Positions 11,803-22,870 of a stretch of 64,000 nucleotides of DNA are shown here, one piece after another. The translations under genes and the position numbers were made by a program. Under the pieces are notes generated by a model. That model saw nothing but the letters and a program-made list of their open reading frames with translations. It did not search any database and was not told the DNA's origin. Source of the DNA: Cadophora sp. MPI-SDFR-AT-0126 (taxonomy: Eukaryota > Ascomycota > Leotiomycetes > Helotiales > Ploettnerulaceae); assembly GCA_020747065.1 (NCBI GenBank), contig JAGMVK010000008.1, positions 2,767,434-2,831,433 of the forward strand. The letters are read 5' to 3'. Each line of letters starts with the position of its first letter. Positions within the stretch are counted from its first letter, which is position 1.

Positions 11803-14293
11803 CTTCTCACGATACAAGAATATCTGGAGGCAAGTATACAACAAAATGAGAAATGAGCTGCAGAGTAGTATACTCGAGAAGGAGTAAGAGATAGCTGGAG
11901 GAGAAAGACGAGAATAGAGAAGGTCGGCCATCTTCAATAAATATAAATCACCAGAACACCCCTCCCCGCCTCTGACGGCCAGGACCCCGCAAATACCTGC
12001 TTCTCAGATGAGGTAACACGACATGGGGAGCTCCAGAAGCTCTAGGTGTTGAGGTATGGTGCCTTCAAAAAGCTGGTAGAAGCTCCAGAAGGGCCGAGTG
12101 ACAGTAGTCTAGTGCAGTCTGATCATTGCTGGAAGAGGAATAAGCATGGGATGAACGAAGGGACCGTCAGATGTTGCTGTTAGTAAGTGTCCCGCTTCTG
12201 CACAGGATTCGGCGAAAATAATTGAGCGAATACTATAGCGACAGACCACTCTCAACTGTTGTTGCACCAAGTAACAGCAGCAGGACTGTCCACTATCGTG
12301 TTGTTCCTCGGATGCTGATGTGGTGGGTGGTGGTTCCTGTCAATCATTCCCCATCTTGACCCCGCGTCCCTCAACAGCCCCCGCCCCGCATCCACCTGTA
12401 CAGTAGCTTGGCGAACTGGTGACGCAGTTCGGCACAAGCTTTTGACCGTCAGTGGCTGGAAAGCTTGAGGGGTGCAGCAATCCGGCATGGTAGTAAACAA
12501 GAAACGGCCCGAAAAACTACAGTAGGGGATGAGGGGAGAGAAGAGGAGAAGACTGGTGTTGTCAATTTGGCGAGAAATTGGCCGAGGGAAAGGCAAAGGG
12601 AAGGGAGAGGAAGGGGAAGAGGAAGAGGAAGAGGAAGAGAAGTGGAAGTTGGGGTCGAAGCTTTAGAGCTTTATTGCCGTATCTCACCGCCTTCTCATTC
12701 CGCACACTCATTTCGACGCCCACCAGCGGTAAAAACATCATGCTGCGACGGGCAAGCTCAAGATGTTGAAGACCTTCTCCTGCCTCCATCGCATGGACGC
12801 TTCTCCAGGCAGTATACGGCCCGATAACCTTCGCTATCCAGACGTCACGAGGAAACGAAGAGCTTAGCGGATGCAACCTGCCAAGATCTGACTTCGACTG
12901 CCGTTCCCAACTCTTCCAGAGGCTGGCCTTAGGACTGCTACGACCTCATCACTTTTTTTGCAGCTTTGGAATACTCTGATCTATGTTCCCTTTCACATTG
13001 GGCTAACCAGGAAATGCCTTCAGGGGTATTCCTCTGATCCTTCGTTGTCCCATCGAGACTCAAAATTTACCTCTCCATCGAACACATTCCTCCAGACTTT
13101 ATACCCTCTGGCAGACTCGCAGACGCACGATCAGGGAACGAGTACATGGGATGATACATAGGGAAGTCGGAATACATCTGCGAAGTTGTTTCACGTCCCA
13201 GTGGAGACGAGACATGACCAGCAGTGTATTGAATGAACGAGCACTCCGGAGATAAGACCTCTGCCTTCCTCGTCGCTTCTGCAGCGGTGTTTTGTCAGGT
13301 GCAAGTCACTCGCAGGTTCTTGTGCGAATTGCGACAGCGAGGTGTCTGGGTTGAGCTGCCCTCACAGTTGCTTTCCTCGATGCCGGAGTTTTGGTTTGGA
13401 CATACCAACTGTGGATGGACGCTGGAGTTCCGATGGCATCTGGTCTACACCCAAGGCCAGTGCTACATATTTGCTGCCGGAATATGGGGCTTCGTTTATG
13501 TTCTGGCCGAGAGATCTATCTCATCTTCGATTCAAAGTTTGTTACATCTGGGGCAGGTGCCCATTTTAAGTTGGTTCATGAAAATCTGTCCTGGCCTTAG
13601 CAAAACCTCTTCCCCTTTTGCGCAAATGGCATAGGCCTTTGGAATGGCAACATCCTCAGTGCCGACGATGGAGAGATCGTCTTTTCAAGCACATGGCCTG
13701 CACTGTGGACTGCTATTTCTGTTGCGTGAAGCCAAATCCCCTTTGCATCAGGGTATCATTCGCGCGGAACATCTTCAGAACTTGTATTCGGATTTCATTA
13801 ATGAAAGCCTCATGCAGAACTTGATTCTTGCCTTGGAAGTATCTGCTTTTCCTTCCGTCTGTTTTTGTGCTTCCCAGGTGCTTCCCAGATTGAATCCTGG
13901 TCCCCAGTTGTGTAGTCATTCTTTTGACGATTCCCTTCTCTACCCAGAAGAACTTCCGAATCCTCCAAATAGGTTCTATTCAGATTCTGGATTTGGAAGC
14001 CACATGCGTACACCAGCATTAGATTCGCCTAGCGGATAATCGGCTGCATTGCTTGGACAGTGGTATCTCTCCACAATATATCATTGGACAATGCCGTGCT
14101 ATACCGTAAGGCTGAGCCTGACTGGTCCCCCACAGAAAGGCTAAGCCGCGGCCAACGTTAATCAGCCTCGCAGATCTCTCCTATGATGAAACTTCTCACG
14201 TCAAATACGACAATGCAACCTCGAGAACGAGAATATATTTCAACACTTGCATCCGCAACTGCTCAACCAACCACCACATCAACAAATCTAAAA
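11803..14293. other. Long intergenic region, possible relic near 13300-13800
   Basis: About 2.5 kb without a gene I can support. Around 13340-13760 short pieces in alternating plus frames look protein-like (for example ASATYLLPEYGASFMF, and NGIGLWNGNILSADDGEIVF) but shift frame repeatedly, so a decayed gene is possible. I cannot name the family. Confidence 0.4.
12575..12640. repeat. Purine-rich GA/GGAAGA simple repeat
   Basis: The plus strand holds a nearly pure purine tract built on GGAAGA and AGGGA units, with four to five consecutive GAAGAG repeats near 12610-12640. It lies in the non-coding region upstream of the alpha-glucosidase promoter. Confidence 0.7.
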
Positions 14294-15066
14294 ATGGGTC
14301 TATTTTCATCAGACGAGAAACCTCCCCCACCATCATACGAGATTGCAACTTCTCAGAAATCAACGCTGGGGGTGCAAGCACCTCAATCAACTGCCAGAAG
14401 ATCACCATCTCCAGCTCGTCTCCCACAGTCAAACCTCGCATTCCGCTTCCCCCAAGCATTCGGCCTCTACAGCGCTGGTTCATTCTCGGGCGATCTCTGC
14501 CTCGCGAGAGGAAAAGATGACCCAAATCCGCTCTACTACATCAGCACGCACAGCGGTCTTTCTTCTCAACCCTCTGTAATCCTCCACTCCACCCGCGACC
14601 CAAATTCCCCACCCTTCGCAACCGCAGACTTCCACTCCTTCTCCAGCACCATCGACCTCACGCTCTTCATTGGCATACCGCCAGGCTCATCTCCCCAAAC
14701 AACCGCCATGGAATCCACAGGCATGATGTCCTCCTCCCGCATGTTCCAAGCGCCTATCCCGTCAACAGGCCAGCTTGAAACATTTGAGTGGAAGGGGAGC
14801 TCTGGCGCGGAAGTCCAGATGCTGGAGGGCGGAGTCATGGGAAGAAATGCGTGAGGGTCTCTAGTGGGGAGGTGGTCGCGGTGTTGACGCACCCGAGTAT
14901 AAGTTTCGATAAGAGGGGCAAAATGGCATTCCTAGGGGATAGGGCGAATTTGGGGGAGGCGTTTGAGGTTCTGGCTGTTATGGGGGTAGTTGCTGTGGTT
15001 GAGAAGGAGAGAAGGGCGAGGAAGCAGAGGAATAGCAGGGGGGTAAATAATATCAATGGGTTTTGA
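14294..15066 (+). pseudogene. Tubby/LURP-one-like fungal protein, frameshifted
   Basis: The frame from ATG 14294 (MGLFSSDEKPPPPSYEIA) resembles a fungal family I associate with the tubby C-terminal-like/LOR fold. Such proteins have a Pro-rich start and a beta-rich body. At about 14833 the reading frame shifts by one base. The first frame runs through FEWKGSSGAEVQ and soon reaches TGA at 14852-14854. The second frame continues the family pattern: KKCVRVSSGEVVAVLTHPS, MAFLGDRANLGEAFEVLAVMG and VEKERRARKQR. No GT-AG intron fits between them. A one-base deletion, real or from sequencing, best explains this. Function in fungi is unknown. The combined length would be about 257 aa. Confidence 0.6.
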
Positions 15067-15496
15067 TATTGAGGATGAGGTTGTATGATCTTCATATATA
15101 TCTCTTCAGGCGTTTTACTTTCTTGACAATACCACACATGTTTTGCAGTTTCTTCTTTTGCACCAGAAACTGCTTATCAAACATCAAGCTCTTGGAGATC
15201 ACGAACTTTCGCTGGTTTTTCATGCCTTGCATGTTTTGCTTGTATCCAGATCATCACTTGGCAGCGAGTTGTAGGGATCAGACCGATGACTGAGTGGTGA
15301 CGATATTTTTAATCCTCAACGAACCATATCTCTTTTTCTTTTCTTGTACCAACCCCCAATTCCAACCTGATGACCAAATCAAATCATCCATAATACACCC
15401 CAAACTTCCATATCCCTCCTCAACAAAATCAAAACCACACATCACCAACACCCCCATCCATTCCCACAACCTCTCCTCCCCCTCTCCTTCCTCTCA
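15067..15496. other. Intergenic between convergent genes
   Basis: Non-coding AT- and pyrimidine-rich 3' flanks of the LOR-like gene and the MFS transporter. No gene is supported. Confidence 0.5.
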
Positions 15497-17753
15497 TCAA
15501 TGCAACGCCCCCACTGGCACAGCAGTCCCACTCCCCTCACCAAATCCATCCAGCCGATAAAGCGGTTCGAGCTTCGCTCCCCGTCCCTGAAACAGCACAT
15601 ACCGCTTAAACACCCAGGGAAGCCACGTCCCGGCGTAATAGGCTGCGTGTCGACGTGTGGGGACGCCGAAGATGAAATCGAGTTCTTCGAGGGTGCGTTG
15701 TCTGTGGAGGGGGTGGGGTGTTAGTATATTTGGGATTTGTGGAAGGGGGAGGGGGGAGGTAATGGGGACGGGAATAGGGGGAAAGAGTGAAAGGAAACGT
15801 ACTTTGTTTCTGGGAGGAGGAAGAAGATGAGCGTGAATGCTACCATATTTAGACCTGCGTAGAATCCGAATGCTACAAGAGGAGACGGTGGTTAGTCTCT
15901 GTTATTCTTGAAAATGGATGGGTGGAAATGGGTGGGGGTCGAATTTACCTCCAGTAGGAGTAAATGCTGCTAGTAACGAAGGAAATGTCAAACCCAGGAT
16001 ACTCGACAGTGCATTATTGACGAATATGCATGATGCTGCTCCAATTTCTCGATGCGAGAGGGGGAAGCATTCTGCTGCGTAGACATTGGGGACTGGACCA
16101 ATTCCTGAAGAATGGAAGTTAGCATAGTACTCGAACCACATTATCCATCGAGGGGTTATTCCAAGGACTTTCCATGCAGGGAAATTCTACCTGGAGAGTA
16201 AAACGCAGTAAACAAATAAACGAAAAACGCGATCAGCGGCAACCTCGCATCCACACCGTCAGCCAGCAAGAAACAGCACCCCCCAGCAACCAAACACCAC
16301 GCCATATTCGGGAAGGTAAAAAGCAGCAGATTCCGCCTTCCATACGTATCAATCGTCCAAATGGCAGGCCAAGCAAACAAGAAATTCACCAAACCGAAAC
16401 CGAACGAAGCGAGTAGCGTCTGCGTGCTGTTGTAGCCGGCCTCGGCGAAGATCGTGGACGAATAGAAGGCCATGATGTTTATCCCGCTGAACTGTTGTGC
16501 CATCATGACGATTGCGCCGCCCATTGTTGCGCGTCGGATTCGGGGGATGGTGAGGAGTTCGGTGAAGCGTGTAATGAAGGAGGAACCGCCGAAGACTTCT
16601 TCTTCGACGATGAATTGGTTGTAGGCGTAGTACTAAATCTTTGTTAGTCATACTTCGATTTTTATTGTGAAATGCAGGTAGGACATACCAGGTCTCGTGC
16701 GGCCATCACTTCGGTGTTTCGAAGTCGACAGAACGATTGGTAGGATTCTTTGATCCGGTATTTCTTCAGTAGCCATCTTGGAGATTCTGAACTCAAAATT
16801 AGTATCTTCTGGATACAAATGGTAATGTGTACTCACCAGGACAGAACCAGATGAGAATAACAATTGGAATAGCTGGAGCAAAAGCAGCACCAAGTTGAAA
16901 TCTCCAAGCCAATCGACCGATCTTATGAAAGATCAAGTTAGACGAGAAACCAACCAGGATCCCAAACGCCACACACAGCTGGAAAGTCATCACCAGTCCT
17001 CCACGAATCGTAGCTGGCACAACCTCAGAGGTCATGATGGGGATAGTGGTGATCTTGATGCCCATACCCACTCCCATGATCAAACGGCAAAGTAGGATCC
17101 CCCACCAGTTCTGAGTGAAAGCTTGAGCGAGGACAGGAAAGATACAGAACAGTCCAGTGAAGAAAATGACGCCTCGTCGACCCCACATGTTGTTCAGGGG
17201 ATCGGCCAGCCATGCTGCAAACAAGCCGGAAATCGAAGGCGCGGCGTTGATTGCTCCTACGAGCCAGGTATTGTGCTCAATTCCGAATTCCTTCGGGAAT
17301 GAAAGATTCGCTCCGTTAGCGCCGGTGTTGTCCCATCCTTGAACCGCAGAACCAAGTGAGCAAAGAGCGATGGTGAAGTACAAATCCTTGGGCAAGTGGA
17401 ACTTGTGCGTGATCTCACGTCGGAGATGTCGTTTGTCTTCAGAATCGAGCTCTTCGATGTTGTCGAAGTCGTCTGGGTTTTGAGCTACTAGAGCACCTTT
17501 TTGGAAAATTGTGAGTTTGTCCATGAGGCCGTAAGTTTCGCAAAATATTGCTACGTTGTCGAAAAGCTGTTCCTTGGAGATTCCTGCCAATGGATTGATG
17601 ATTCTAGGAACCAGTTAGTATTTATTTGTATAGCGGGTGGTGGATTCTATACTTGGCGTTGACATTCTGAGCAAATGTGACCGTGTGGTGGTCTTCTTTG
17701 ATTTGATCCTCAACATGCTCGGAGAAGTTCTTGTCCTTGTGAATGGAAGACAT
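15497..17753 (-). CDS. MFS sugar transporter, 612 aa, seven exons
   Basis: Exons: 17753-17653, 17603-16837, 16786-16689, 16632-16191, 16104-15949, 15872-15803 and 15701-15497, all GT-AG, 613 codons in total. Sugar-porter signatures are clear: AVQGWDNTGANGANLSFPKEF in TM1 and its loop, NMWGRRGVIFF (the GRR loop between TM2 and TM3), ESPRWLLKKYR at the start of the central loop, AQQFSGINIMAFYSS in TM7, and PETKQRTLEELDFIFGV at the C-terminal end. These place it among fungal plasma-membrane sugar/H+ symporters. The exact sugar cannot be read from the sequence. It is divergent from the transaldolase gene and shares an 883-bp intergenic region that carries repeated palindromes. A hydrophilic N-terminus of about 100 residues precedes TM1. 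Confidence 0.9.
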
Positions 17754-17810
17754 GGTTGATTATGTTCGAGAACTGTGGATGAGTGCGATCATCACAGATG
17801 GGAAGGGCTC

Positions 17811-17820
17811 ATTATATAGA
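17811..17820 (-). promoter_or_regulatory. TATA-like element of the MFS transporter
   Basis: On the minus strand the sequence reads TCTATATAAT about 60 bp upstream of the transporter ATG at 17753. The position suits a fungal TATA element; the role is inferred. Confidence 0.4.
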
Positions 17821-18086
17821 TGGAGAACGTGAGGGATTGTTGTGAGATCCAAGACTTTGACAAACCAGGAACTTATGACTATTTCATCTGATGGACAGGG
17901 ATTCGAATACAATATGCAATTTGTACAAGGGCCGATCTGGGGAACGAACCTACCCCGGATTGGATCCTCCCCGGATACCAGTACTTGTCACCTGCTAGGA
18001 ATGTCCTGCGGGTTTGTGGAGACATAGTTTTCCTGGAACGCTCGAATATACTGGGTCAGCAAAGGTGCGCCGAGCGAGCCGAGTCA

Positions 18087-18503
18087 CTGTACAGGTCAGT
18101 CTTTGTGCACCTGTACAGGGCACTAGACGTGAAAATTGGATCCAGTCCTGTGCAGGGACTATGCAAGCCTCCGAAGGTCAATTATTGAGTCCATTTTGGC
18201 TGCACTAGTATTCCTCTGGTTAGGTGTTCATGACCTGCACAGGGACGGACAAGGTCATCCATGCCAATGGACGGTTCCAGCATGGCGAGGAGAAGACCTG
18301 AACAGGGTCAGAGGTCAGTGAGAAGATACTTCTACCATCCACTCTTGGTCCTGGAAACTTTCCGAGCGTGGGATCAAATCATTCTGGCCAGGAGATGGGG
18401 TAGCGCCAACTCTGCTGACACCAAATGACCCCGCACCTAAGCATTACCCCCGCTGTGCCCTGTGTGTGGCAGTCAAAAGAGTCATGCAAAGTCCCTGCAC
18501 AGG
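18087..18503. promoter_or_regulatory. Cluster of CCTGNNCAGG palindromes in a divergent promoter
   Basis: Five exact CCTGNNCAGG sites lie at 18110-18119 (centre TA), 18147-18156 (TG), 18234-18243 (CA), 18297-18306 (AA) and 18494-18503 (CA). A sixth, ACTGTACAGG, is at 18087-18096. They sit between the divergent MFS transporter and transaldolase genes. Dyad-symmetric sites repeated this often suggest binding of a dimeric regulator that controls both genes. The regulator is unknown. The half-site differs from the CGG half-site usual for Zn2Cys6 proteins and from a plain CANNTG E-box. Confidence 0.6.
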
Positions 18504-18540
18504 GTATCATGACTAGTCAGAGATTTTTTCGAGTATATGG

Positions 18541-18548
18541 TATAAAAG
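18541..18548 (+). promoter_or_regulatory. TATA box of the transaldolase gene
   Basis: TATAAAAG lies 96 bp upstream of the transaldolase ATG and 38 bp downstream of the last CCTGNNCAGG palindrome, which is a normal core-promoter layout. Confidence 0.5.
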
Positions 18549-18636
18549 TACAAGTGAAGTAGAAATTGATGTTACAGCAAAACGACCGAAGTATTCCAAG
18601 TCAACAGAAGCACACAATAAACGAATATCAAACAAA

Positions 18637-19941
18637 ATGGGAAGCGTCGAAGGTATCAGTTGGCTCGAGAAGTTGGAGGAGCAAAGTATGTCGAAAGAAC
18701 CGTCTCGGATTTTCGATAATTAATGCGAGAAACAGTGAACGTTGATGTCGACTCCATGGACCCGAAATTCGCCAAAAGCCTTCCATTTAAGCCACACAAC
18801 CAGACTAGCAACCAACTTCTCGTCAACGAACAGATGTCTGTCCCCGAAAATAAAGAGATGTTTCTCCAAGCAGTGAAGGAATATAAGGACCAAGGCTGGT
18901 CGGCTGTATTGGACAGAATTGTATGTATTGTCTCCCATCAGGTGCCGAGCCCCAACTAATATCCTGCAAACAGAGCGTCCTCATTTGCGCGAAGAACATC
19001 GAAAACATCCAAGGCCGTGTCCTTCTTCAGACCTCCCCATTTCACGCATATGATACAGACAAGGTGGTGGAGCATGCTCGAAACTATGCTCGGGAATTTG
19101 AGAAGGTCGGAATATCCAAAGATCGATTCTGCATCAAGATTCCGGCCACCGGTCCCGCCATGAACGCCGGTCCCATTCTTCTCGAGGAGGGAATCCGAAC
19201 ACTGGGAACATCCCTTTTCAGCTTGTCTCAAGCCATCGCTGCTAGTCAAGCTGGATGTCTCTACATCAGCCCCTACTACAACGGTATATTGAGTGGAGAA
19301 GATTCAAGACACGGCGGCTGACCACTCAGTGCAGAAGTTAGAGCTCACGCCGAAGCCAGGCTGTGGCCGAACGTCGAGGATCCTGCTCTCGACCACACAA
19401 TGTCTGCGCGGATGGTACAGATGCTTGAGACATACAAGCGCCTGTATAAGGAGACTGGAAAAGAACAGCCAATGGTGAAGTCTGCCAGGTATGTACTGAA
19501 TCCGTGATGGAGGATGAACCGTCCTGACTCTGCGGAATTAGTTTCATCTCCCCCAAAGAAGCAATGGCAGCCGGTGAGATGGGCTGTCACCATGCAACCA
19601 TCTCTGCTGATGTTCTGTCTCAGCTGGCAGCGCTTCCATATGATGGAAGCAAGCAACCTGGCGAGGGAGTTCCCAAATCCGCGCACCCATACAAGAACAC
19701 TGGTCCAATTCCTGCTCGTCTGTTGAAGCTCTTGACCATCGATCCACTCGCCCCGGCAGGCTGGGATGGGAAGCTCGCCAGTACCGATATCGACTATTTG
19801 GCGAACAACGGAGCGGAATTGGAGAAATCGATCGAAGCGGACCCAGTCACAAAGACCAGATTGTATGAGGCTTTGGAGCTATTTAAAGGCGGCGAGCTGA
19901 GGAGCAAGGCTGCGATCGAAGAGGCAATGAAGGTTGTTTGA
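18637..19941 (+). CDS. Transaldolase-family protein, 365 aa, five exons
   Basis: Exons: 18637-18685, 18736-18920, 18974-19283, 19335-19488 and 19542-19941, all introns GT-AG and 50-53 nt, 366 codons. The Schiff-base Lys (about residue 133) lies in FCIKIPATGPAMNAG. Other family segments are LFSLSQAIAASQAG, LYISPYYNEVRAH and FISPKEAMAAGEMGCHH. Transaldolase moves a three-carbon unit between sugar phosphates in the non-oxidative pentose phosphate pathway. This copy differs from the housekeeping enzyme: where the family normally has TTNPS near the N-terminus it reads QTSNQ. I therefore infer a specialised paralogue. It is divergent from the sugar transporter and convergent with the bHLH gene. Confidence 0.85.
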
Positions 19942-20035
19942 ACAAGACTGGCATCTGTTGAGTTGGATCCAGAAATAGAGGATAGAGGACGCAATGCATA
20001 TTTGTCGCGAGCTGAAGTCTTGTTGCGCTTAGTGA

Positions 20036-21000
20036 TCAGTATCGAAAGTGAAAGGTATCATTTGGATTATAATTGAGATTTGGTATTGCCATCGGAATGT
20101 CGAGGAATAAATTGTGATCCATATTCGAGCTATCAAAATTATTTGCACCAGAAGCGATGCCAAAATCAGGGTCTAGATTGTTGCCGTAAGTGTTGCTCAT
20201 AATGGTAAAAAAGCCATCGCTGGTCGGATCAAGCAAATCAATTTGCTGTCCAGAGCTCGTCCTCGTATTGTTTGGATCAAAGTTCATTGACGTGGATGCA
20301 TTCGCCGCGGCGATTGGTAGCGAAGTCTCGTTCTGGAAGTTAACGGGCGATATGTCTGGAGGCACATTTGGAATCTTTGGGACTTCTGGCATAGGTAATG
20401 TATGTGATATCGGGTGGCCCCCATCCTCAGTCTGGGATCTCTCCTGATTTCCCGCTGTGTGATCTTCATCGCCGCCGTCCCCGTGCGAATTGTCCCCAAA
20501 ACCGCCAGGAAAGGTTCCGAAGACCTCTTGGTCGACTTTAAGGAGTGCCGTAACTCCTTCGCCGAGAGGTTTTGGTTGCCATGGACTGCAACCAGAGAAC
20601 TGTTCCCGCCAACGATTTACCTCTGCAATGAGCTCGAGGTTTTCGGAGATCAGGGTCTGGACTTCGCTCGCTGCCGCTAGACACATTTCGCGCTGTGCCT
20701 GTAGATGTTCTATGCTCTCATGTACAATGATAGACTTGGATAATCGTCGGCAAGATACAAGGTCTGGTAGGAGACGTGCTAGGTCCTATTTTGTCAGAAC
20801 CAGCGTGTGAAGACCATTCAAGCAGTGTTTACCAGAAAACGTTCATTCAATGCTTCTCTCCGTTGCTTCTCAATCACACGATGGCTTGCCCGTTCTTCTG
20901 CCGTGAATGCTCTGATTCGTTTCTTGGGTCTTTTCTTGTTCGATGTGCCATCCGCATTGTCTGCAGGACTTGCCGACGGGGTGTCTGAAGTTGGAGCCAT
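20036..21000 (-). CDS. bHLH transcription factor, 305 aa, two exons
   Basis: Exons 21000-20833 and 20785-20036, joined across a 47-nt phase-0 intron. After a short acidic/Ser-rich start, a basic NLS-like KKRPKKRIRAF is followed by the bHLH. The basic region reads RASHRVIEKQRREALNERF with the conserved His, Glu and Arg that contact E-box DNA. Helix 1 ends at DLARLLPD, and helix 2 (SKSIIVHESIEHLQAQR) runs on as a coiled region. The intron splits helix 1, as often seen. The C-terminal half is Asn/Asp/Ser-rich and probably an activation region. Targets are unknown. It sits beside the transaldolase/transporter pair, but their repeated CCTGNNCAGG palindromes are not standard CANNTG sites, so a regulatory link is only a suggestion. 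Confidence 0.85.
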
Positions 21001-21310
21001 GGCTGGTGGCACGTAAGGTCGAACATGAATGTTTGTCGCGAGAGGTACACAGCACTAGGAATTCTGAATAAGTTCAGACGCGGGACCGAAGAATGGGGCT
21101 GTTGTACTAACGGGGACCAAACCCGGGGCTGCGGCAGCCAATGTTCCAGTGATGCTGGGGGGACTGTGGGAACCCCGCACTTACCTGTGGCTCGCTGTGG
21201 GGCCAAGCCATGCTGGCCACCTGACTGACTGAAGGTGGTTCGTTGGAATAATAACAATGTGAAGAATAAAGGACTACCACTTAAAGCGGTAGGGCTCGTT
21301 AAATGCAGTG
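21001..21310. other. 5' flank of the bHLH gene up to the AT-rich element
   Basis: Normal-GC sequence ending abruptly at the AT-rich block. No gene is seen. Confidence 0.5.
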
Positions 21311-21337
21311 TGAACGTTAGTTCTGACTAAAATTTTG
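21311..21337 (+). repeat. Left terminal inverted repeat of the AT-rich element
   Basis: It begins TGAACGTTAGTTCTGACTAA. The reverse complement of the right end begins TGAACGTCAGTTCTACTAA and continues AAATCTCGC against AAATTTTGC here. About 23 of 27 positions agree; the rest are C/T changes plus one indel. Confidence 0.65.
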
Positions 21338-22462
21338 CTTAATTAATTATATTATGATATTTGTTTTATACGTAAGTGTTTAATAAGTTATTAAATACTT
21401 GCTTAGTAACTTATATTTTAAAGTAATCTTATAAATAATTTCTTAGGGTAATTATACTTCTATAGCTTATAATTTTATACTTTAATATAATTAAAAAAAT
21501 CTAAAGAGATAAAAATTTACACCTAATTTAAGTAAGTAAAAATATAAAAAAATCTTTTAATTTTATTTAGAAATAATTATATAATCTTAGAAAATTAAAA
21601 GCTATTTTTAAAGTAAGAATAACTTTAATACTTTACTTTATAACTTTGTTTCTAGACTAGCGCTAAGGCAATTATTAATCTACTTATATATATATAGTCC
21701 TCCGCTTTTTAAGACTCTTTTCTTCTTTCTTTAATAATACCTTTATATCGTTATAAGCTTACTATCTCCCTTATATCGTTATAAGCTTACTATCTCCCTT
21801 TATAATAATAATCTTTAATTATTAATACCTTATTCTATCTTTTAATAGTTTATCTTATCTTCTTTTATCTTACCTTCTTTTATTCTTAACCTCTTTTTAC
21901 AATTTTATTTTTTTATTACTAAAACCTTAATTTCAATCTTAATTTTAGGCTTAACTTTAATCTTAATCTTAATTCAAATATTACCTCTAATTCCTACTAA
22001 CTCATACTAAAAGTAAGATCTTATATTTTTTTACTATATTAATTGCAATTCAAGTCTCTAGTACTTCGATTCTATCCTATAATAGTTTCTTACTTCTCAC
22101 CTTTAATACTTCTATACCCTATAACAGTCTCTTGCCTTAATAATTATATAAGCTTATTATACCTGTGGTTCTTTTCTTTATTTAATTAGATTATTATATT
22201 AAATAGAAGAGCTAATAAAGCCTTAATAACCTTTATTTCTCCTATTATTCTTTAGTAAATAGGTTTCAGATCTGTTATTAGAAGTTAAAGGTTATTATAT
22301 TTAGAAGGGAAGATAAAGAAATACTATACTTTATATATTAACTTCAAGCTACTTAGTCTTCCTTACGATCTCTTTATTTAACCGGAGGTAAGTGATAGGA
22401 TTAAATCTTCTTAAGAATAACCCACATTTAGCTCTATTAAGCTATAAGCTATTAGTATAATA

Positions 22463-22870
22463 GCTTTAGCTTTTTTAGAAAGTATTTTAATTTTATTTTC
22501 TTAATTAAACTAATTATTCTATAGTCTTATTTTTCTTTTTAACTTTAAGGCTTAAAGAACTAGCTTTAGCTATCTTAGAAAGTACTCTATTTCTAGCTTC
22601 TTAATTAAGCTAACTACTTTATAGTATACCTCCTCCTTTCTCCTAATTCCCAAACTACTTAATAATACCTTCAAGGCTACTACAGAGAATATTAGCTTTA
22701 GCTATCTTAGGAAGTACTCTATTTCTAATTTCTTAATTAAGCTAACTACTCTATAGTATATCTTCGCCTTCCTTTTAATCTTTATTATATTAGTCCTTAT
22801 AAAGAATACTAATCTTAGCTACCTTAGGAAGTACTTTATTTTTAGCTTCTTAACTAAGCTAACTTCTTTT
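22463..22870. repeat. Four degenerate tandem copies inside the AT-rich element
   Basis: A motif built on TTAGCTATCTTAGAAAGTAC then TTCTTAATTAAGCTAACTAC recurs at about 22463, 22559, 22692 and 22812 (spacing roughly 96-133 bp). The copies differ mainly by transitions. It lies beyond the 3' end of the helicase relic. A nearby smaller duplication (TATCGTTATAAGCTTACTAT) occurs twice at 21746-21797. Confidence 0.6.

Noticed and set aside
13233..14039. Overlapping plus-strand ORFs that look partly protein-like
   Set aside because: The plausible pieces change frame several times, and I could not assign a family or a consistent intron set. Left as a possible relic only.
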